A program made the translations under genes and the position numbers. Shown here piece after piece: positions 47,614 to 59,461 of a stretch of 64,000 nucleotides of DNA (the first letter of the stretch is position 1; the number at the start of each line of letters is the position of its first letter). Under the pieces are notes generated by a model. It saw only the letters and a program-made list of their open reading frames with translations. It was not told the DNA's origin and searched no databases. Origin of the DNA: Icerya purchasi (taxonomy: Eukaryota > Arthropoda > Insecta > Hemiptera > Monophlebidae); the NCBI GenBank assembly GCA_039619475.1, contig CM077115.1:105746393-105810392 (forward strand), given 5' to 3'.

Positions 47614-49261
47614 CTATCATGAAACAAAAGTAAACAGAAGAAAAAAAAAAAAAAATAAGAACGTTAAATAGTGACAAAAAGTGTCGACGAACGGGGAAAA
47701 AAAAAAGAAAAAAAAAAGCTCGTAGTGGCGTGTTACTTTAAATATCTACGAGTAGTTGTCTTAAGGTAAAATAATGCTACCGCTGTTAGTGTTCTAGTTT
47801 ACTACAAAAGCTACGCACATGTGGAACTTATCTGAAATTAGGATAATATTAGTAAACGTGTAGAAGTATTTATTGCAAACAAGACAGTCATTTCGATTGC
47901 AAGCAAAACAAGTACTAGCCGATTAGTAGTAGTGGATGTGTTACATAGGTGTCGTGCGGATGGCTAGTGTCAAGTTGTTTCCAAATGAGATTTGTTTTCA
48001 GGTGTACACAGCAAAAGAATGAAGAATGGAAAAGGTAAAATTTCCTAATCAGGCGAATCAGTTAATTATCAGCGTTTTTTTTTTTTTAAAGAGATAAGAT
48101 TAGTTTTTTCAATTTTTCCTCTTTCCAAGTAACAGAGAAATGTGTGATATTTGTAACATTACATTTTCGAAATGCGTTAATGTAATGAGGGGCCTTTAAA
48201 TTAAACCTTTCTCACTACCATATATGCAACGTATTTGTATACAATTTATGAAATGTTTAAGTGTTTAGTTGAAATAATTATTTTCCCTTTCTTCGATATT
48301 AATCGTCAAAAACACATGAACATATCTTCCGTAAACTATTTCCATTGCAAAGTTACACACAGCACAAAAAAAATCACATATTATAAAAGCCCTATTTAAA
48401 TCGAAAACTTTGAACCGATAGAATATTACGTAAAACTGTAGATATGAAAATGATTTTCAGAAGTATTTCGAAACTTTCATATACCAGTTTAAGAAACGGT
48501 ACACATGGTTTATGACTTTGCTACTTTTTTGACAGCAAAACCCGACTATAAAGAGAGATAGCAATGACGTTAAGTAACCAACAATCGAAACAATATCAGT
48601 TCAATAAAACGACTCTATAAATTACGTCTACAAAATCGAAAATATTTCAATTAGTGGTTTCGATTTGAAATAAAAACATTAAAACTTCAATTTAATCGAA
48701 AGTATTAGCAAAAATTAGAAAAAAAAAAGGAACGAATAATTTTTAATAGAAAAGCGAAAATGAACATTTATTAGAAATATTTTAAATTAAAAATTTAATC
48801 AAAATTTACCGAATAAAAACGCAAAATATTATATACAAATACTTTATTAAATAATTTCAGATAACAAAAAAAAAAAAGAGAGAAAAAAAACGGAAATCTA
48901 TAAAATAATATTTTAAATTAATTTATAGTCTTTAACTAAAAACTTTTAGTTTGATAATGTATACAATCGAAGATAAATATTAATTTCTTTCATAAATTGC
49001 TTAAAACGGTTCAACATTGTATAATATTTTTATTTAATATAACCATTAAACGAACCACAGTTGATAAAAACGAAAAAACATTCATTCTGAAAAACAAATT
49101 TTTCTAGTAGGCTCTATACACACAGCTTGAAACAAATGCTGTTTCCAAAAATCTGCCTTTTGTGACGTTTTGTTATCCCTCATTTTAGTCACTTGTAAAA
49201 TAAAAAATGAATACTTTATAAGCAAAAAAAAACAGTTTTAAGTCGATTGCAGTAAATAGTT
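47614..49261. other. intronic DNA, no exon recognised
   Basis: Contains A-rich runs near 47640 and 47697. No supported coding sequence. Confidence 0.5.
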
Positions 49262-49739
49262 GCAGCCAAATTTTAACTCCACTCTACGCCATTGGACCAG
49301 TGACGTCAGAAGGAACGAGTTGCAACAGTATTTTCAGTTCATAGTCATTTATTGTTTACTTTTAAGCGAGCAATTATTCAGCTGTTGGCTGTAAATTTTG
49401 TGTTAAAACGACCCGAATTAACCTAAAGTAACTGTTGTTGTTTAATTATACATTATAAATAATTTTAATTTGTAAATTATACCTATATAATAAGATATTC
49501 ACTAAAAATGATATAACTGCTACCGCGAAGAATTTATTTGAGTTCACCGAGGTACTAGTTTTCTAAATATAATTATAAATGTTCAGAATATTTAAATGCA
49601 TCCTTTCGATTAATTACCAATTAGAAGAATATTTTTACAGAAATATCATGAAAATAGACATGCTATTATAGAAAAATTTTCAGTTTTAAACGGTATAATT
49701 TTTAAATGTTTAATTCTGTAATATTAAAACCTAACTTTA

Positions 49740-49777
<38 letters not shown>

Positions 49778-50311
49778 TATATATTACGAGGAAACACAAA
49801 AAACAATTAGAACAAACCGCATAACTCTCTATAAAGTTATTTATATAGAAATACATTTCTTGACCACAAATGCGTTTTCATCATTTATTCTTCATAAAGT
49901 GTAAAGAAATATCACTAAAAATTTCATAAATCTCATATGAGTACGATTTTATTTTCTATTTAATAAATTTTACATATATATTATTAGGTAACTGTAGTTT
50001 ATACTTCGAAAAAGCTGGCATCAAAGTGAACGCGAGTTAATTTCTTGGGGGTGGCGATTAAGATTATTAGTAAATATCTTACTGCATACGTATATTTCAA
50101 AAATCAAACTCATTATTTTTAATATATATACATATAGTAAAATAAAATCTATTATTAATTAATCTATTTAAACTGACGCAAAATTTACAAACAACAATAT
50201 GGTGATATTACATTTAAAAACAAATAATCAAACTCACTAAAAATTTTCTAAAATTGGCTCTTTTGACGTCACTGGTTAAATGGCATAAAAGCCGAGTTAA
50301 AATTTAGCCGC
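49262..50311. mobile_element. non-autonomous DNA transposon with about 50-bp inverted ends
   Basis: The left end holds AAATTTTAACTC and, further in, ACCAGTGACGTCA. The inverted right end holds the same two words in the same order and at nearly the same spacing (49268-49302 versus the complement of about 50268-50305). The interior is about 950 bp, non-coding, with a (TAA)n microsatellite at 49739-49772. The outermost bases and target duplication are not resolved, so the superfamily is unknown. Confidence 0.65.
49739..49772. repeat. (TAA)n microsatellite
   Basis: About 11 uninterrupted units. Confidence 0.9.
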
Positions 50312-52550
50312 TGTTGTAATAAATTTAGAATGTGGAATATGGAATGTGAAGTGCAAAATGTGCCTTCTCGATTGCTAATGAGAATTCATGGGGCGAAGAA
50401 TTTGTAGTTTTTGATTGACTAATTGGATTTTTTTTTTTGATTTTTTTATCTGGTTGTTTAACTTTTTTTGTTCTTTAGTAGGTACAATTTTTATGTAATA
50501 GAAGCAATTTATCTTTTTTCAGTTTTTAATCAAGTTTTTGTGTATTGTAATTTTTGTTTTTACTCGTTTATTTATTTCTTTTTTTTACTATATAAAAATT
50601 CATAATTTGCAAAAACTTAGGTTACAATTTGTTCGCTTTTGGTTAACAATAAATGAAACTAAACAAATAATTAATAATAATATAAATTAAAGCAAATAAA
50701 GAATACAGTATGTTCTAAAACTATGTTAAGGCTCGCCACATATTTTTGCATATGTAACATATGAAATACAACGAATATCTAAAAAATAAATGAAAACTTA
50801 TAAGAGGTAAAAAATTTAAACAATCCAAGTGTCTCACAAAAATTGTATTCTTCGCATAACCCATCCTCCACACGTAGGAATGGGGTGTGTATAGACTGGG
50901 TTTAATATGTGATATTTCATTTAAATACATGTTTTACAAAATAAAATCTGTGTAGGATAGGTTCAATATGCAACGGGCATAACAAACGTATGTAATTTTG
51001 AATCCAGATTTTTTTCACGCTTAAAGAAATGGTTTCAATGCAAGGATTAAAATTTACAAAATTTACCCTATTTTTAAAAAAAATCAGTGTTACCGCTTTC
51101 ATAACTTCAGTTAAAGTCAATTTAGTGTATCCCGTTTTGCAAAAGAAAGTTAAAAAATTGTACAAGACTGTTAACATCAGTCTAAAACATACTGTATAAT
51201 GTAAATTAGAGTAAACAAAGAAATTTGAATAATACCAAAAATATAATCAGATATTCAAATCTTAAATCTTTTTTAATACAAAATACTGAAATGCGAGTTG
51301 CTTTTTTTAAAAAAACGTTAACGCGATCTGAGCGAGGAAATGTTTTTTTTCGTTCGTCTTTTTCGACTGTCTTCCGCCTTAGTGGGAAGCGTTGTACTCA
51401 AATTTAAGGTAATAAATTAATTTTTAAGATATACATTGCACATTCTACATTCTTCACTTCCCTTCAAAACGTTACCCATTTGATTAAAGAATGTGAAATG
51501 TAGAATGTATCATCTAAAAACCAAAATGATCTAACATTTAAATACAACGCAGCCATTTAAACGAGAAGTAATCGAAAAAAAAAAAAATACTTCTTTTGGT
51601 TTTTTATGAAAAATGTTTACTATTTAAATTTCTACGTTTACTGTTCACTTTAATTAACGTTATTATCAGTTATTTATTTTGTGAAAAATTAATTAAAATT
51701 GTCGAAAAATTTAAAATTTTTCCGTAATAAAAAGAGCGTTACTTATAGAAACTTTTCGAGCAGTATGATGAAAGAATAAATAAAACAAAGTTTTACAATA
51801 TACCCAAGATTTAATTAAACACCGAGTAAAGGCAAATTTTACTTATTGCACATAAAATTTATTAATTAATATTTAACAACAATTTTTAAAAAATAAAGAA
51901 TTTAATAATAATAATCGTAAACTGCAATTTTCTCGTTCAGTGTACTCCCCCCCAAAATAGGCCTTATCACATTTTATATTTTTCGCTCAAATACAAGCGT
52001 TTAGCCGCAATAGAAGGAAAGTTTTAAACGCATATGTAACAGGCTTTTATGTTAATTTCTCAGTAGAAAACGTTGGTAATAACAATTATTAATTGTACGC
52101 ATTATCAATTTCACCTTTTTTCGTTCTTTTGTAACATCATCTATTAGCCTGGCAATAACACAAAAAAAAAACCTATTATTACAATATTAATTTTAATTTG
52201 TAATTTACATTTTTATACGAAGTGTTTTTACCACAAAATCTATCTATTCCAATATTTACATAAACTGATATATTTGTTTGGTGTTTTTTAGTCCTATTAT
52301 ACAGCACTGTGATAAAAGTTATAGTTAAAAATTTTTTATCATATTATATTTATATAAATAAATAATTTCAAACTGTCTTACATAAAATCACTAAAAATAA
52401 AAGAACTAATAACTTGGAAATTTTAATCTAGCCGTGCTTGCAAGTTGTAATTAATTATAAATTGTAAACAAGTAAAAATATTAAATAATACCAATTTGTT
52501 TACCGTAAAATGACTAAGGCGATGCTGCTTGCAGCTATTTTAAAGTTTAC
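50312..52550. other. intronic DNA, no exon recognised
   Basis: No supported frame on either strand. Several T-rich and A-rich runs. Confidence 0.5.
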
Positions 52551-53748
52551 CGAGGAGCTGAGCGACAAAAAAATGTAACAGTTTTAGAAAGGCTGCTTTT
52601 TTGATACAATGTGGTATTTAGGGTGTGTAATAATAGCCTACCGTCAGTCAGCCAGTTTCGTTAGTGTTTGGCGCGGGGGCGGCTTCAAAGTTGTAAAAAT
52701 ACTTAGTATGTCGTAACTGTTTTAGAAAATCTGAAATTTCATTTATTGGTAGTAAAATAACTAAAAAACCATGTGAATATAGTCAGCCTTAAAAATAAGG
52801 TAACGGGTCGCGTCAGCAGCACGTCAAACTCAAAAAAAATATACCTAGTATATCGCAACTGTTTTAGAAAATCTGAAATTTGGTCTACTGATAATAGGTA
52901 ACAATACAAAAAAATCAAAAAAACATAATCAGCCCGAATTTTTATTTAATAAACGCCGTCAGCTGCCGATATAAGAGCGAGCGCCGTGCCCCTCATTTAT
53001 ACTACAAATTTATATTATATTAAATAATAAAATAAATATTTATAATAAAAATATATTTATAATATAGAAAAAATATTCTTTTTATTAATGTTACAAAACA
53101 AAACATGTTCACTCGCTGTCGCTACTATAACTGTATATCTTTGAGATTGAATTCTTTACCAACTTTTAAAATATTTTTACACGTAACAAGAGTCTGCTCC
53201 TCAAACAATTTAACTTCAACTTCTTTTTTTAAACAAATAATGCAAATAGGACGTGAACTTCCGCCCATTTTTACACGAATACAGTAATAAACATAAACCG
53301 ATCTCAACCGACGCTGTGATTCAGTTAGGTCAATTTAGCATAGCACACAATGTAAAAGGTACTCTAAGTGGAGGGGTACGTTTTTCCAACGATCTGGCTG
53401 CACTGGTCTCGATCGACGCTTATACATCATTCAGCGATTAAGCGCTCTGTATAAACGAAGCACGCGCTCTTATATCAGCAGCTGACGGCGTTTGTTAAAT
53501 AAAAATTCGAGCTGACTATGTTTTTTTTGATTTTTTATATTGTTACCTATTAGTAGATCAAATTTCAGATTTTCTAAAATAGTTGCGACATACTAGGTAT
53601 TTTTACAACTTTGAAGCCGCCCCCGCGCCAAACGCTAACGAAAATGGCTGACTGACGGAAGGCTATTATTACACACCCTAAATACTACATTGTATCAAAA
53701 AACCAGCCTTTCTAAAACTGTTGTATTTTTTTGTCGCTCAGCTCCCCG
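52551..53748. mobile_element. foldback transposon with long inverted arms
   Basis: Left arm 52551-52984 and right arm 53463-53748 are inverted copies. Ends are CGAGGAGCTGAGCGACAAAA and, inverted, CGGGGAGCTGAGCGACAAAA; inner ends are GCTGCCGATATAAGAGCG and its inverted counterpart. The left arm is longer because a segment around TTTTAGAAAATCTGAAATTT is duplicated, about 150 bp apart. The 478-bp centre is unique and holds a small minus-strand ORF. No transposase is visible. A TA microsatellite abuts the right end and obscures any target duplication. Confidence 0.8.
53125..53268 (-). CDS. small Cys-containing ORF in the centre of the foldback element
   Basis: A 47-codon ORF starting ATG at 53268 and ending at 53125. 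Cysteines are at residues 9, 12 and 30: CIIC near the N terminus, then EEQTLVTCKNIL and KEFNLKDIQL. From memory it resembles a short cysteine-bearing N-terminal domain in unnamed insect proteins, but I cannot name the family. It may be a first exon continuing by splicing, a captured gene fragment, or chance. The unique DNA on its 5' side (53270-53460) is CpG-rich and could act as its promoter. Confidence 0.3.
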   Translation of the reverse strand: MGGSSRPICIICLKKEVEVKLFEEQTLVTCKNILKVGKEFNLKDIQL

Positions 53749-53750
53749 AC

Positions 53751-53753
<3 letters not shown>

Positions 53754-53791
<38 letters not shown>
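53754..53791. repeat. (TA)n microsatellite
   Basis: About 38 bases of TA adjoining the right end of the foldback element. Confidence 0.9.
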
Positions 53792-53794
<3 letters not shown>

Positions 53795-55404
53795 TAGTCC
53801 TACCTAAATAAAGTTTCTACAAAAAAAAAAAAAATCACTGCACAAGCGTTTAAAACTTTCCCCATGTTGTGGTTAGACGTTTATGCTCAAATGGTCAAAA
53901 CGTACCTTATATCGAAGAGATAGATGAAGAGGGAAAAATGTTATGCTCAAAGGTTAAATTTTACATTTACTTGTGCACTGTTTTAAATGACAACAGTATT
54001 TACCGTAATTTTAACGGGAAAAACATTTTTTGATTGCAGCCAGTATTTTTAATTTAAAATTGTTTACATATCGACGGGAAGTTCGAAGATTTTAAAAATC
54101 TTAATCGTGAGTGGACTGAAATCATGACTGATCAGAAAAATTCAATTACTTTTTGCATATGCCCACGACAATTACGATTCGAATTTGTTCGCATTTCGAT
54201 CAATGAATCACAATTAGCGCAATACTATTAATTTCCTTGCTATATACTTTCTGTGCATAAATGAATTGCATCATTCCATTAGATTTGCATGCACCAGATG
54301 AGAGTTAGATTTTATAGAAATATAAGTAAAAAAAAAGGAAAATGAAATTTAAAAAGCTTTCACTTTCAGCTTAAAGTAGTACTTTTACTGTACCTATCAA
54401 GACATAAATAAAGAAAAAACGCGCGTGTAACACAGTAACTGTATTTAACAACAAGAAAAACAACTAAAATATTTTTAACAAACAATAAACAAAAATAATC
54501 GTATAAAGAAACCTTTGAAAAATAGCAATACATAGAAAATAAAAGAAACAGTAAGAACAATGTTTTTTATAATGGACTTCACATTGTGTTTTTTACTGAT
54601 CTAAATAAAGATACAAACATATATATTATGGACCTTAATACATAAATATTTTTTCTAATACTATACATATATATTGTTATTATTATTATTGCAAAAAATT
54701 TATATAAAAATAGTAAAACATTGTTAAAACACTACCCATTACGATCAACACCTCAGCGGGTAATGTATAAAAAGGAAATTTAAATTTTTCTGCTTAAATA
54801 TTACATATCCATATCGCGTGCACTACATGAAATTAAACTTCACAGAAGTAGTTAACAAATTTAAATTAATGACCGAGTTTAGTTTACGATAACAGAAAAA
54901 AAAAAAAACAAATCAATAAAATTACAATTCACAAAACAATTTTATTTTACTGCACGCAGTATGTATATTTATGAATTGAAGGCATGCGTGAATTATTAAT
55001 ACTCCACGATTTATACAACGGTTTTGTATGGTTCATGAAATGTGTAAGATAAGGGTGTTTCGCAGAACACGTAATTTAAGCATCTGCGCATAACAACGAA
55101 ACTTCCTAGCATTTTCACTGAATTATTATATTTATATTTTCGTTTTTTTTTTTTCACTTTCCAAATTAAAATTTTAACTAATTAACGCATAATATTTAAT
55201 CTGACGTGATGTACTTTTACAGTACCCGGTTTCGTAAAACGATATATTTACTAGTCAGAAAGAAATTTATGAAAAAAGAAAGAAAAGCAATACATTTAAT
55301 AGCGATTTAAACGCGTGTTTACATTTCTGCCTTTAGAGTTGCACAAAAACATTAATATAAGTTTGGAAAAAATTACTGCGTCTGATAATAATCAACTTTT
55401 TTTT
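53792..55404. other. intronic DNA, no exon recognised
   Basis: AT-rich with moderate CpG. No supported frame. Confidence 0.5.
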
Positions 55405-56350
55405 GAAAAGCCGCACTCCACATAACTTTACTGCTCCAAATGGAGTTGATTCTGCCTTTTTTGTCCTGCCTTGAATTATTCCGAATCTTTTAAACTTCCC
55501 TCTTTTTGCTCAATTTTTTATGCAGAATCTATTGTTAACCTACGCGCTGTCCTCTTTGTTTCCTCTTCACCGGTTTTTCATAAAGTGATTATAACCTCAG
55601 ATTCTAAAAGTGTTCCGCGAGCTACCACATCTCCTCTTTCGATTATGTAGTACTTCTCATACGCTCCCTCATACATGATCTTTTCCTTCTTCACTCGATC
55701 GAGAACGATTTCTGTGAATTCCTAGTCATTTGGACATTGAAGACAATGAGGTGGCGCATTCTTTAGCCCGCTGTTCCATTTCCAATCGCAGATTTTTGGG
55801 CACGTTTTCAGCTCATGATATTGTTCTTTTTTCCTCAGTCGCAGTTATCGCTCAACTCCTATTCTTCTTTATTTTCTAATCCTGTCTCCCTTAACTCTCT
55901 ATGCAGTCATCTTATCCTCTTCACCCCCGGTTTCCTAGATACTTCCCCCTTCTTAAACACTCAACAATTTCTGTTATTTGTCGCTTCCGTTTTAATCATA
56001 GTCTCTTTCCTGCATCATTTTCTCAGTTTTCATCTATTTCTACTCTATTTTGTCCTTTCCATTCCCCTTTCACATACATTCTTTGTGATTTTGATCATAT
56101 TTTACGAATATTTGAATGTTCGAGTTTCACTACTGAACAGTCGTCCTTCCACTATTCTCTACTAAAACTCGGTATCCCTACTTCCTTCATTGGTGCTTTT
56201 TACATTCTTTCATTTCCTTCTACTTCCGTTATTCCTGCTCTTGAATTATTTTTAACCCCTGTATTTTTAAATATTTAAAAACGAGAACTTTATTTTCTCC
56301 TTCTTCCCATTTCTTCGGGCTAATGTCCTCGTTGTCAGACCCATAAAAGA
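55405..56350 (+). mobile_element. 5'-truncated RNase H non-LTR fragment, degraded
   Basis: RNase H pieces in shifting frames: SFCSIFYAESI with the catalytic Glu near 55515, IITSDSKSV with the Asp near 55590, and a PSH...DNEVAHSLAR-like segment near 55720. A remnant of the C-terminal tail (CRFRFNHSLFP) follows near 55980. The 3' end reads TTCGGGCTAATGTCCTCGTT and then an A-rich tail with TAA units (56345-56370). It is the same family and orientation as 23465-24620, judged by pyrimidine-rich codon use and 3' end. Confidence 0.7.
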
Positions 56351-56554
56351 AAAAAATAATAAAAAAACAACTAAAAAGCAAATCTGCTTAGCAGAAACAA
56401 AATAATTAAGATGTTAAAGGATAAGGAAGAGCATATATAAAAAATCTGAGTTTTGCAGAGGACAAAGTCATTTAAAATACATGCCTGTGTTCTAACCATC
56501 GGAATTGGTTTAAAACGCGCATGCATATGCAAGTATATATATACACGCACGCAC

Positions 56555-56584
56555 ATATACATACATACATACATACATACATAC
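56555..56584. repeat. (ACAT)n microsatellite
   Basis: About seven tandem ACAT units in the 3' flank of the zinc-finger exon ending at 56885. Confidence 0.85.
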
Positions 56585-56783
56585 GCACATATTAATTAAT
56601 GACTGTCATTCTTACGCCCGGGTACACTACATTTTTTGTTCTATGATTGTGTCCCTAAACTCGACATTTCTCGCCTCTCGAGTAAATTCTAAATTAGTCA
56701 TTGTATACAAGAACATATATTAAAGTCTTATTAATTTTTAATTGTTAACATGTAATAGAAACCCCCTTTTTTTTAAATTGTTT

Positions 56784-56789
56784 TTTATT
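56784..56789 (-). promoter_or_regulatory. possible poly(A) signal for the 57-kb zinc-finger exon
   Basis: Minus-strand AATAAA about 96 bases after the stop at 56885. Placement is plausible, but chance is likely. Confidence 0.25.
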
Positions 56790-56884
56790 CCAATTTTTAA
56801 GAAATCAATAATTTTAACATCCGGAACACTATAACTTTACAATAAAGTTAAAAATAATGACAAACAAAAGCGTCGGATATAAAG

Positions 56885-57081
56885 TTAGATAATATATCCA
56901 TGTAATAGCAAACAATGTTTTTTTAAATTGGCACGATGGCGAGTTTTGCGACCACAGGTAGAACAGGAAAACTGAGGTTCAACTCCGCATTCGAACTTCA
57001 GATGGCGTTTTAAATGTTTACCATTTTTATAACTTCTTCCACAATTGTTAGGGCAGGGCACGTATATTACTTCGAACATAC
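56885..57081 (-). CDS. lola: lola-type alternative 3' zinc-finger exon (group A, copy 1)
   Basis: Minus-strand exon: acceptor CATTAATTTCAG with AG at 57083-57082, two bases GT of a split codon, 64 codons and a stop. Finger 1 is C-x3-C-x12-H-x4-C (CPNNC ... HLKFEC). Finger 2 is C-x2-C-x12-H-x4-H (CSTC ... HCLLLH). It shares CGRSYKN, RHLKFECGVEP and FSC with the 47411-47613 exon. The codon after the split one is ATG, so the exon could be mistaken for a gene start. Its phase and acceptor match all the other exons. It is the most 5' intact member in this window. A decayed relative lies 1.4 kb further upstream. Confidence 0.88.
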
Positions 57082-58300
57082 CTGAAATTAATGATAAAGA
57101 GGTAATCATTTAGATAAGCGCGCAAAAAAGCATTTTCCAAACAGAAACTGTTTTCGACATTTTTAAACATGCTTTTTAAAAATTACCTAAAATCAGTCGA
57201 TAAGCGAATTTTATCGAGAGAGGACGTTCAACTACGCATTCACTAGAAAACGAAATGACCACAACAAATAAAAACATTACCTGCTTTTTATTAACGGCGC
57301 AACATTTAAAATAATATATGGCAAACGTATTTTTTCAATAACCATCGTAAAAAAAAAAAAATAGCGTTATGTTAAAGTGTAATAATTTGCTATTTGATTA
57401 TATTAGTTATGAATTTTTAAATTACTAAAAAATTAGTAGTATCATGTACGTGTGAAAATAAGGATAAACAGTGAAAATTGAGAAAGAATATTCAAAAATG
57501 AATCGAATTAGAAACTAGAAAAACTACACAGGTACTTACATACATACATATTTATAGGGTGTCTCAACGTACACAGAACATATTTAAATATTATAAAATA
57601 TGTATACATATATATTATTCGAAAGATAAATAAATGTTGTTAATAGAAAATACACTTACTGCTGTTAATTGCGGTACACAATATCAAATAAATTTCCCCT
57701 GCAATTCTTCTGACGCACTTTTGTTCACTGATTGAAATTTCTGAAATCAACTAATTGTAAGTTAGTTGAAAACTTAACCAAAATTAAGCCAGAAGAAAGA
57801 AATTCGTAGACGTCTCTGTAAGGCAGAATTGTAAACAAAACGTGAACTATACTATGTTTCCTGAAAACTGTTAACGAAAAATACCGAGGGCAAAAGAAAC
57901 AAAAGGTGCAAAGGTATAATTAAATTTGCAATTAACAGCGGTCTCGCAGTAAGATCAAAAAAAGGAACAACGAACAATCTGAACGGGTATAGGTTAAATT
58001 TAAAAAAAGTTCAGAATAGATCGTGAAATCCATCCTTTTAATCATTGTTACTTCCTTACATTTCTTCTTGGTATTTAATTAATTCACGTTCGCTAAAATG
58101 AGGAACGATTTGAGTTCGTAAATACTTCTACACTGATCGCATCCCCCCGTGCGCTCCAGTTTTGATACGGCGCAAAATTTTCTAACTAAGGCATTATTTT
58201 AAATGGTCGCGCTTTAAAAGCGAATTACTGACTAATCCGTTTTTTAATAAAATAAAAATTACGCTTAAACTGAGTTCGGACAATGAAAGGCACAACTTAT
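57082..58300. other. intronic DNA, no exon recognised
   Basis: Sequence near 57557 (AGGGTGTCTCAACG) resembles one end of a mariner-type repeat, but no partner end was found. Confidence 0.45.
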
Positions 58301-58495
58301 CAACATTAAATGGATTTTTTTCAACCTGATTTATATATCTCAAAATCCGCGTAGCCAACACTTTAAACTCAAGAAGCAAACATACTCTGAACAGCGCACA
58401 CGAATTGAAGAAGCGATATTTCAAATGTTTAACCATTTTTAAAGTTTCTTCCAAAATTATCGCACATGTTGCGGCAAATTATCTTCGGAGTACAC
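58301..58495 (-). pseudogene. decayed lola-type zinc-finger exon (group A relic)
   Basis: The minus strand from 58495, after a kept acceptor (GTTTCAG, AG at 58497-58496), aligns at DNA level with the 56885-57081 exon: GGAAGAAACTTTAAAAATGG here against GGAAGAAGTTATAAAAATGG there, then KHLK in the next frame. Damage is visible. The expected split-codon frame hits TAA after four codons. Three bases are missing between the first two cysteines, and the second Cys codon TGT is TTT. One extra T after AAAAATGG shifts the frame, and finger 2 has lost its Cys/His pattern. It is a former group A exon, no longer able to encode a finger. Confidence 0.75.
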
Positions 58496-58816
58496 CTGAA
58501 ACACGAGTAATTAATACCTGTTAGCGTATATAAAAAAACGTAAATATTCATGTAAATTTATTTTTACAAGTGCACCAATTATTACTTACCTGGAGAGGAG
58601 ATTGCGTTTTTTTTGTTTGTTTTTTTTTTCTGTTGCTAAAAAACTAAATGAAAAAATAAAATTTAAACGGAAAAAACTTCAAATTAAAATAAATGTAAAA
58701 ATAAAACTCATCATCCCTTGCCAGCATAACTTTGGTAATGAGCTACATTTATCTGCAGCATTTACAATTTAACATTTATTTGTTATTGCTTTGAATGTTC
58801 ACGGTTGGCAGTTAGC

Positions 58817-59461
58817 CAGAGACGGATACAAAAGGACATTGGATGGGGGACTATATAATTACATAAAATCTTCTATGGTAAGCAGTAGATTTGAGAAATA
58901 CCCCCCCCCCCCCCATTTCATAAAGAAAATCAAATAGCAACCTCTTTAGAAATTTTAAAATGTTTTAAAAATACATAGTTATTACAATTTTTAATTTAAC
59001 TTTTGTTTTATTTTTAGGAATGGAAAATAAAACGAAATTAGAAAATTATACCTTAAATATGATAGTTTAGAAATAGTAAGAAAGATAGTATTTTTATTAG
59101 ACACTTTACTTCTTTTTTATTTTTGTTAGTAATCCGATCCTAATTCTTTCTTCGTGAGCAAGTTTAAATATATATATTTTTTTCATTGAACTCTATTTTT
59201 AATTAAAATTACAAAATAAAAATTAAAAATAAATAAAAATGGCAAAAGATTGATGATAATTACATTTAAAATAGAATGCAAAAAGGAACATTGATAGTTT
59301 TACTAGAAAACAGTATTAAACATTAATTATTAAAATTCGTAGGTAAAATTCATACAAATCGTTTATAGCATAAATTGAGTTTCTTTGTTATAACAAATTT
59401 TTTCATGGAGGCTTTAGTTCTTGGGGGGGTCCCGTGCCCCCACCCCGTCGATCCGCCACTG
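58817..59461. mobile_element. hAT-type MITE, 645 bp, perfect 8-bp target duplication
   Basis: Ends are CAGAGACGGAT and, inverted, CAGTGGCGGAT. CAGTTAGC flanks both sides exactly (58809-58816 and 59462-59469). The interior is non-coding with a C-run near 58902-58914. It is a second copy of the MITE at 23191-24995, but uninterrupted. Confidence 0.9.

Noticed and set aside
53105..53287. Plus-strand ORF in the centre of the foldback element.
   Set aside because: It overlaps the minus-strand Cys-containing ORF and has no recognisable features of its own.
56945..57081. Treating the 57-kb zinc-finger exon as a stand-alone gene starting at its ATG.
   Set aside because: The ATG directly follows a splice acceptor in the same phase as the six sister exons, and no promoter is visible.
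57545..57580. A mariner-like element beginning near AGGGTGTCTCAACG.
   Set aside because: Only one end-like sequence was seen; no inverted partner or TA-bounded unit could be found.
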